Below, one piece after another: positions 58,003 to 64,000 of a stretch of 64,000 nucleotides of DNA. Every line of letters begins with the position of its first letter. The stretch's first letter is position 1. The stretch spans positions 5,161,001-5,225,000 of the forward strand of contig WHVY01000002.1 of the NCBI GenBank assembly GCA_022266195.1, in the 5' to 3' direction. The translations under genes and the position numbers were made by a program. Source of the stretch: Tetranychus cinnabarinus. Taxonomy: Eukaryota > Arthropoda > Arachnida > Trombidiformes > Tetranychidae. The notes below the pieces were generated by a model that saw nothing but the letters and a program-made list of their open reading frames with translations, was not told where the DNA came from and did not search any database.

Positions 58003-59097
58003 ATTGACACACTTTAAATTCAGAAGCAATATGCTGAAACTTATACTAGACTATCAATAGGAGAGTATTGGACGTGGAATGTTCTTTCGTATAAACCTAC
58101 GAATAGAAATGTTTTCAATTTTTACTTGATAAGAGCAATCTTTCAAGCTCCAACACTCATGAATCAGGAGTGAACGCAAAAGATATAATAACTGCCACCC
58201 ATCCAATTAGTGAACACTGTTTTGCAGCCTTTGGCGCCCTCTTAATTTGTCAAGCTAACTGACATACCGTTTGAATTAGAGCTGCAGATGATTTGATCAA
58301 TCATCGATTGAATCAATTAAATCATTTAGTTATTATTTTCGATTACGATTTTCAAAGAAAAGACTGAGTCATATAGTTAATCGATTTTCAAATTAATGAC
58401 TTCTGGCCAAGTTTTACCCATTTTCTGAACATTTTTTGGTCGTTCCTAATTTTTATGATTTATCAACAATTTGAACCAGTTTTTTTTCTGGTGAATCAGC
58501 TGTAAGAAATGATTTCTTTTACAGATCTCAATATTTACTTGTTAGGTCGATTAAATAATGAAAAATTGATTCAACAACTTCAATAGTCTATTAATTGTTA
58601 AGATTTATGAGGACTTTTATAAGTAATCATAATTGAAACTGGTGGATATTTAAAGAAAGAAACATTTAAGTTCGTGTACAGTTGAAACAATTAAAATGAA
58701 AGACTGAAAATTAATAACTTCATTAGAGGTATCACAAATATTATCAATATAAATACGAAAAATTTGAACAATTTACACTTTTGTTTTCGCTAATTTGAAT
58801 CAGAAATCAAAACAAATGATTTTTTGAAGCAAAAACTTGGATGTAATAAAATACTGCTACCAGGTACTATCCAAATGAGCTTGGTATAAAAAATTTAACT
58901 TGTCACATTTTGTGCAGTTGTAGAACTGATTTTTTAATCAAAAATGATCGCAGAGTTTTAAAATACAAGAAAAAGATAAGTTAGGATGTTTTTTTGAAAA
59001 CTTCTAGTAGTAAGTTTAGTCTAAAGACAATTTTTAAGCTTTAGTAGGTTCATGAAGTACTCTGTGCATGAATAATGTTAGCGAACTAATTATTGAG
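58003..59097. other. 1.1-kb intergenic stretch
   Basis: CCCATCCAATTAGTGAACAC near 58199 looks like a decayed family CCAAT element, about 200 bp upstream of the start at 58002. 58930-59095 resembles 34960-35100, the 3' flank of a subfamily D copy. No other feature is supportable. Confidence 0.5.
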
Positions 59098-60822
59098 TTA
59101 GGCAAGGTCACCGTTAAAACAAGTTCTGATGGTTTTTAGAGGAAGAAAAGTTGAGGTCAAAGTATACAGACTGTTGGACTCTTTTTGGCCATCAGCAAAG
59201 GAATAAGTTATCATACAACCCTTTGAAATCATTCCAGTGTTGACATCGAAACAAATGTATTTTTTTGTGAGTTTATCAATCAAAATAATTTTATCACCAG
59301 CTGGATTCGGTGTTAACAGTGTATTCGAAAAACTGAATTTATCATCCCATAAGCGCTGACTCCAAGTCCGTCTAAGCAAATTATTATCAACTTCAATTTT
59401 AAACTCGTACAACACGCGTTTATTTGTCAGCAAGTAAATCTTATCCTTCAAAATAGTTGCTTTGCATTGTTTTAGACTCGGAAACGTATGATGATTTAAG
59501 CAGGGGTACCTGGGAAAATAGTACAAACGCCCCGCTAAAAAGTAAATCATACCAAAATTTTCAGCTGCTTCTAAGTATAAAGAACCATCTTCGATCTTTT
59601 CTCCTGTTTCTAAATCCCCGATAAGTTGAATTCTTCTAAAGTGCAAAAGAAAATAAGTTGAATTAAATATTTGATAACAAAAATTGAATTTGACTAAAGT
59701 CATAACAGTGTTTAAAATGTACCAATATGAATGTTGGTACAATGAAAATTAAATATGAAATTAAAAGCAAAGAGAGATCAGTAAAAAAACTTCAATGCAG
59801 ACTTTCATTGTAAAAATGATTACTTACTGTCCAATGTTTCCATCGATTGTTTTAAGCAATTGAGTATAAGGTTGTGGAGGGCAAAACCACATAAATTTTT
59901 TACGTTTCCAGTCTATTCGAAGGGAATTCCTTCTGGTATCGAAAAGAAGGTCAGAAATGTGTTCATCATGGAAAAGCTCTGTAGGTACACACGGATCATG
60001 TTTGATGACTTGACTAACCAGTTGTGTCAAGTTATTGTCAAGTACTTTGATTCGCAAATCTGTACTCTTCTCAAATTTTTCAATCATGATGAAAAAGTTT
60101 TGCTTGGCTCGATTGAAGGTACAATTGCAATTAACCTTTCGAGGAGCACAAATTATTGGCTCAAAGCCTGAAGATTTAAACAATTCATTTTCTTTTATTT
60201 TAGATGAGTCTTGTTCGTTCAAATGGCACCATCGGACTAGCTTTAATAATCCTTTGAGATGGCCCTTTCTAGTATCAGCCTTGAAATTCACCCATTTAAT
60301 GATAGAGTCAAATACTTGGTATTCTGAATAGACCATCAGGTCCAAAGCACAAATGTATGCAATCGTTTCAATAGGATATCCAATCCAAAAAGTTGCGTTT
60401 GCTATCTTTAAGAAATAGCGACAAATAAAAGCATCAAGAGCACCAGAGTTTATACATTTAGATGTTTTAGTCACTTGAGGTATAACACTGTGAAGATTTT
60501 CAGTTGAAAAGTTGTCATTGAAATAGGTGATGCACTCCTTTGAAATCCAATCCAGACCCAAATAATCAGCCAACTCGTATAAAGTAATTACATAGTTCAT
60601 CTCAATCGTGATAACAGTATAATCGCTTTTAACTAAATTCAGAATTATTTCCAAGGTCTGCTTATCAAAATCCAATTCAACTTTGCTTTCCTTTGATTCC
60701 AAGCATTCATGGCTCAACATCTTTTCAAAATAAGGCACTTTACGAATCAGTTTTTTACTAATACGGTATTCTGTTGACCGATTCACTATCGTTAGTTGGT
60801 CATCCATTTCTAATGAATTCAT
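59098..60822 (-). CDS. BTB-BACK-kelch-like protein, two exons, mosaic (subfamily D)
   Basis: Exon 1 is 60822-59828 and exon 2 is 59635-59098, with a 192-bp intron: donor GGACA|GTAAGT, acceptor GCACTTTAG|AAGA, phase 2; 510 residues. I use MNSLEMDDQLTIVNRS. The frame is open for 45 codons further upstream, including a hydrophobic run (YCVFISFILLFFIL), but that sequence lies where other copies have 5' flank. The end of exon 1 equals the gene at 31850, while the linker (CAPRKVNCNCTFNRAKQ) and LNEQD segment match the copy at 35105. Exon 2 ends LKTIRTCFNGDLA. Confidence 0.85.
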
Positions 60823-61134
60823 ATTCGACAACCTCTTTAAAATAAAAAACAAAAGGATAAAACTTATGAATACACAATAAAGAGGAGAGTATCGGACTAC
60901 TTGTTTGTTTTTTAGGTAAAAAGCTAATGATGAAGATGACTGTTTTTCAATTTTCACTCAACATTTACAATTTTCTAGACAGTGATGTCCCCGCACTGAA
61001 TGAGCAGGCTGCTATTACGCAGGCGATTACCTCCCGCACCCCTCCCATCACAATGAGCGTATGACCGCAGCAGAGTGTACACGCGAAGGGCTGAAAGGCA
61101 ACCAGGGAGACACTTAAGCTCCCACTTGTAAAGG

Positions 61135-61222
61135 CATCGCCGCCTATGACAATCTCCAGTGCCACCGTCCGGATTCGAACACCAGACACCAAGGGAAGGT
61201 GTCCGGCGCTCTAACCATTAGG
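61135..61222 (-). ncRNA. tRNA-derived SINE head (A and B boxes)
   Basis: Minus-strand sequence has TAGCCTAATGGTTAGAGCG (A-box-like) and, 33 bp on, TGTTCGAATCC (B-box-like), with GACACC/GGTGTC able to form an anticodon-type stem between them. The T stem does not pair well and the sequence continues into a ~160-bp body to 60977. I read it as a SINE head, not a working tRNA. Confidence 0.6.
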
Positions 61223-61585
61223 CTACACCGAAGTTAGTCGATGTAGTCAGTCAGTCAGTCGATGAAATTTCGACTAAGTCGAAGTCGATACGGTCATCGA
61301 CTATCGACTAAGTCGACTCAATATCATGTGATCAAAAAACAACTCATTTTGTCACTGGCAAGGATGTGATAGGCTGACAAAATTTGTGAGCAAAATCATA
61401 AATTAATTGAATTTTTGAATTTTTTCAAAAGAAAGACTCAAAAGAGTGAAAGTCAGTCGACTTAGTCGACTAATAGTCAGTCAGTCGTTCAATAATCAAA
61501 GTCGACTAAGTCGACTTTTAGTCAGTCAGTCGCCATAAATTCATTAGTCAGTCAGTCGATGCAAGTATCGACTGACTTCGGTGTC
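61214..61585. repeat. palindrome-rich element with ACACCGAAGT ends
   Basis: ACACCGAAGTTAGTCGAT (61214-61231) is inverted with one mismatch at 61568-61585. Inside are many GTCAGTCAGTCG runs and the palindrome TCGACTAAGTCGA in both orientations, clustered toward the two ends. The left end overlaps the tRNA-like head. Confidence 0.65.
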
Positions 61586-61649
61586 TACAATTTTCTATGC
61601 TCCAGGAGTGAGCGCAGAAGATAAAATAAGTTGACACCCATCCATTTGA

Positions 61650-61661
61650 GCCAATCAGCGA
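61650..61661. promoter_or_regulatory. CCAAT box displaced by the insertion
   Basis: GCCAATCAGCGA in the CCATTTGAGCCAAT context. It lies 830 bp from the start at 60822, but about 215 bp if the composite insertion is subtracted, matching other family members. Confidence 0.45.
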
Positions 61662-62029
61662 ACACCAATGTTTTAACTGTTACATTTGTAAACCCAAAGT
61701 TTGGGTCCCAAACCAAAGAGATAGCACGACGAGTTAAAGGGTGAGAAACGAGATAAACAACTGTCACAAACAGTTGTTTGAATTTGCAATTGATGAAACT
61801 ATTTTGAAAGAATATTGAACGATGAAGATGGTCAATCTAAACTGACCATTTCTATGCCACATAATGTGCCCAATATCTGAGCATAAATCTGGTAACTTCA
61901 CTTTATGACTCTAACAAACCAATGACTACTGTTTACAAACGCTGAATGAGGATAGTGTGGCATAATTAAGTAAAACTGGACGCAGAGTTCTGTGTTTAAA
62001 ACCAAATTGAATGATTAAAGTAATTACTG

Positions 62030-62350
62030 TTTTTCAATAAGGCGAGACTTTAAGACTAGATGGGAAACATTGCTTTGCAACTTCACTACATTGAAGCAAA
62101 GAGTCAAATTTCTTAAGCAAAAAAGAAACCATTTTTCTCAATAACAAAGTCATTAAAAGTGCTTTGAACCTTTTTACGAGTTAACAAGTCGCTACTCAAA
62201 GATTAACAACTTTTTAGTAACAAGCTTTGTTAATTAGTTTCAAAGAAACGCAAGAATCAACATCAGCATTGTCAGCAAGAAAAATAAGGCTTCTAAACTG
62301 CTTATTTACTCATAAAGTCTCTTGTTTGCTATGCAATTCAAAAAACATTA
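62030..62350. repeat. dispersed repeat R2, copy 3 (diverged)
   Basis: It contains CTAGATGGGAAACATTGCTT, AAGAAACCATTTTTCTCA and AACAAGCTTTGTTAATTAG in the order of copies 1 and 2, but the region of the shared minus-strand frame is no longer open. Confidence 0.6.
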
Positions 62351-62447
62351 TTATCCGATTTTAACAAATTTTGGTAACAGTCTAGTTATACGGACACAAA
62401 ACAATAACAAAGGCTTTAATTGAGGCCCCAGGCCATCCAAGCCCACC

Positions 62448-62516
62448 CAAACTTAACCAAACCTAACCAAACCTAACCTAACCTAACCTAATCTAACCTA
62501 ACCTAACCTAGTCCGA
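62448..62516 (-). repeat. interstitial (TTAGG)n telomere-type tract
   Basis: On the plus strand AACCT units run with few interruptions (variant AACCA and TAACT-like units at the edges). The minus strand is (TTAGG)n, the common arthropod telomere unit. About 12-13 units are recognisable. Confidence 0.8.
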
Positions 62517-63622
62517 CCTAGAGCGCGATAATAAACGATTATTTATTTGAATCTATAGCACTGTTTATTATATGTGTCCGTGTAACTAGGCTCTCACCCA
62601 AATTTTTTATATTGTCTGAATGCTGATAGGATAAATAAAGAGAAATTTAAATGTCAGTTTAATTTTTCATTGATATTTTCAATCAATCTTCATAATATCC
62701 CCTTAACTATGAGTTAGATTCGAGCTATTAATACATTGAGTGGTTAGATGAACAATAATTTACGTTCATTGTCATCTAGTGACTTTCCCTGAAGAGAAAA
62801 ATGTTGAAAGGCTGAATGGAAATCAAAATATTTAAGTGACTGGAATTCAACTGTAGCTTAATTGATCAACTTATCTGTTGCTTACCAGAATTATTAGGTT
62901 GTCCAGGCCGAAATGGCGGAGGTTTGATTGTTGTTAATTTCGATTTGCTGAGGAAATTAAATTAAAATTCGATGAAAGAAGGCAAGACGGGTAATTTGCG
63001 TTAATTTCGTGCATCTATCACTTGAGGTTTAGTTTACAGACTCGATCAATGGGGTGAAATTTTCGATTTTCGGTTTTTTTCATTAATTTTCTAATAACTT
63101 ATTAAGTATTGTTAATCTCAGCCTGAAATTTCGCACAATTAATTTTGTGGTATCTTTCAATAAAATTCTGAAATTTGAGTTAGCTACGAAATGCCTATTC
63201 GAAAATATCTTTGATCAAACTTCTCAAGTGTCCATCACACATAGACGTTATCGTCAATTGTGAATGTACCTTACGACACAAGTCTTCATCAAATTCAGTT
63301 ATTAAAAGATGAGCTTCAAGAAATCATTTCTCAGTGATTGAAATGTGCCTTTGGATATGAGTGATGCTATTTGTTAATCGAAAATTTATGCCTGTTAATG
63401 ATCCAGAATGTAAAATTTCATATTGGAAATCAGCGAAATTAAATCAAATACATTACAATTTAATGCTGTCTCTAAACTTTTTGCAGTGTTCGCAAAAAGT
63501 AATGTAATGGAAATTGAAAAATAATTACAATAGTTTGATTATCAATCAAGTTATCGATTTGAACTGGTTTATTTTTGCAGTCTTAATAACGTATTGTTAA
63601 GGACAGTGATAAGTTAATTGTG

Positions 63623-64000
63623 TCAACGAACCGAGTTGAGTTTATGGTTCAAGCAAGTAATAATCATCTTCAACGGTAGGAGAGTTGGGGTCAAAGTGAT
63701 CAACTTATTAGATTCGTCGCGATTATAATCAGAACTCCACTTAGAATAAGGATAAACACAAGAATCTTGTAACAAATGACCGATTAAACTCCATTCTTGA
63801 TTAGTAATATTGAAACAAAAGACATTTTTCGTCGATTTATCAATCAAAAAAACTCGATCAGCATCATCTACACTTGAAGTTAAAAACAAACTTTCGTATT
63901 TAAATGCATATTCTTCTGCCAGTTTCGGAAGCTCAATCTTCTTGAAATGTTTGTCGAGAACATTGAACTTGCCAAACTCAAGATTATTTGTCAGGATGAA
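63623..64000 (-). CDS. propeller exon 2 of a BTB-BACK-kelch-like gene, partial at right edge (subfamily E)
   Basis: 126 codons are open from the window edge to the stop at 63623. They read FILTNNLEFGKFNVLDKHFKK, here cut to the window, then KYESLFLTSSVDDADRVFLI and NVFCFNITNQEWSLIGHLL. The tail is LITLTPTLLPLKMIITCL, the subfamily E signature. A Ser/Tyr-rich insertion (VYPYSKWSSDYNRDE) precedes the tail, at the place of the Cys-containing insertion in the gene at 27553. Acceptor, intron and exon 1 lie beyond 64000. Nothing seen here is disabling. Confidence 0.75.
   Translation of the reverse strand, partial: FILTNNLEFGKFNVLDKHFKKIELPKLAEEYAFKYESLFLTSSVDDADRVFLIDKSTKNVFCFNITNQEWSLIGHLLQDSCVYPYSKWSSDYNRDESNKLITLTPTLLPLKMIITCLNHKLNSVR

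Larger units (their letters stand above)
60977..61585. mobile_element. composite insertion: tRNA-like SINE head plus palindromic MITE
   Basis: TACAATTTTCTA flanks both sides (60966-60977 and 61586-61597), and the related 5' flank at 33740-33790 lacks the intervening ~610 bp. This supports an insertion with a 12-bp target duplication. The left 240 bp are GC-richer and carry pol III-type boxes; the right part (61214-61585) has ACACCGAAGT ends in inverted orientation. Confidence 0.75.
60823..63622. other. 2.8-kb gap rich in mobile and repeat DNA
   Basis: It holds the composite element (60977-61585), a CCAAT box (61650), R2 copy 3 (about 62030-62350), a telomere-type tract (62448-62516), and a repeat at 63225-63370 shared with 24385-24560. 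No gene is seen. Confidence 0.6.

Noticed and set aside
61135..61222. Functional tRNA gene
   Set aside because: A and B boxes are good but the T stem pairs poorly and the sequence continues as a long body inside an insertion flanked by a target duplication.

Overview
The window is eukaryotic: AT-rich, with spliced genes, GT-AG introns of 99-393 bp, and short non-autonomous transposons with TA target duplications. A short interstitial (TTAGG)n tract near 62.45 kb is the arthropod telomere unit. Compact two-exon genes, small introns and this repeat suggest an arthropod, possibly a mite; the species is inference.

Almost everything from 2.2 kb to the right edge is one tandem array of a single gene family, all on the minus strand. 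I see 15 apparently intact genes, a partial gene at the right edge, and about a dozen broken copies or fossils. Each intact gene has two exons. Exon 1 (about 980-1007 bp) encodes a BTB/POZ domain (residues ~8-102), a BACK domain (~105-212), a short Cys-rich linker with RTKQ (~225-243) and a first propeller-like segment ending in a conserved SGRKMIRIDWKQNKYR-like block. Exon 2 (about 520-595 bp) encodes more kelch-like beta-propeller sequence that lacks the classic double glycine. The intron sits at the same place in every gene, always in phase 2. Products are about 501-527 residues. Known BTB-BACK-kelch proteins act as Cul3 ubiquitin-ligase substrate adaptors, so a set of adaptors with varied substrate-binding propellers is the most plausible reading. 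That role is inference.

Exon 2 tails define subfamilies. A (LCLERKLTQ): genes near 2.2, 4.1, 6.4 and 56.3 kb. B (DAIKAC): 9.1, 41.9 and 46.0 kb. C (IDAIRPCLKRKL): 18.7, 21.3, 24.8, 39.1, 42.8 and 52.1 kb. D (LNTIRTCL): left edge, 31.9, 35.1 and 59.1 kb. E (LTPAFLPLDII): 12.2, 27.6, 48.9 and 63.6 kb. The singletons are near 13.3, 16.1 and 49.3 kb. Subfamilies are interleaved along the array, and several pairs share near-identical tracts inside otherwise diverged genes, so gene conversion or segmental duplication has been active.

The gaps hold transposon-like inverted-repeat elements: 570 bp inside an exon (36492-37061), 608 bp with a TA duplication (30374-30981), a foldback cluster (15085-15868), a SINE-like/MITE composite (60977-61585) and a 151-bp element inside an intron (46672-46822). 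They also hold dispersed repeat pairs, conserved CCAAT boxes 150-390 bp upstream of start codons, and TATCGATA clusters upstream of two sister genes. I found no gene unrelated to the family.
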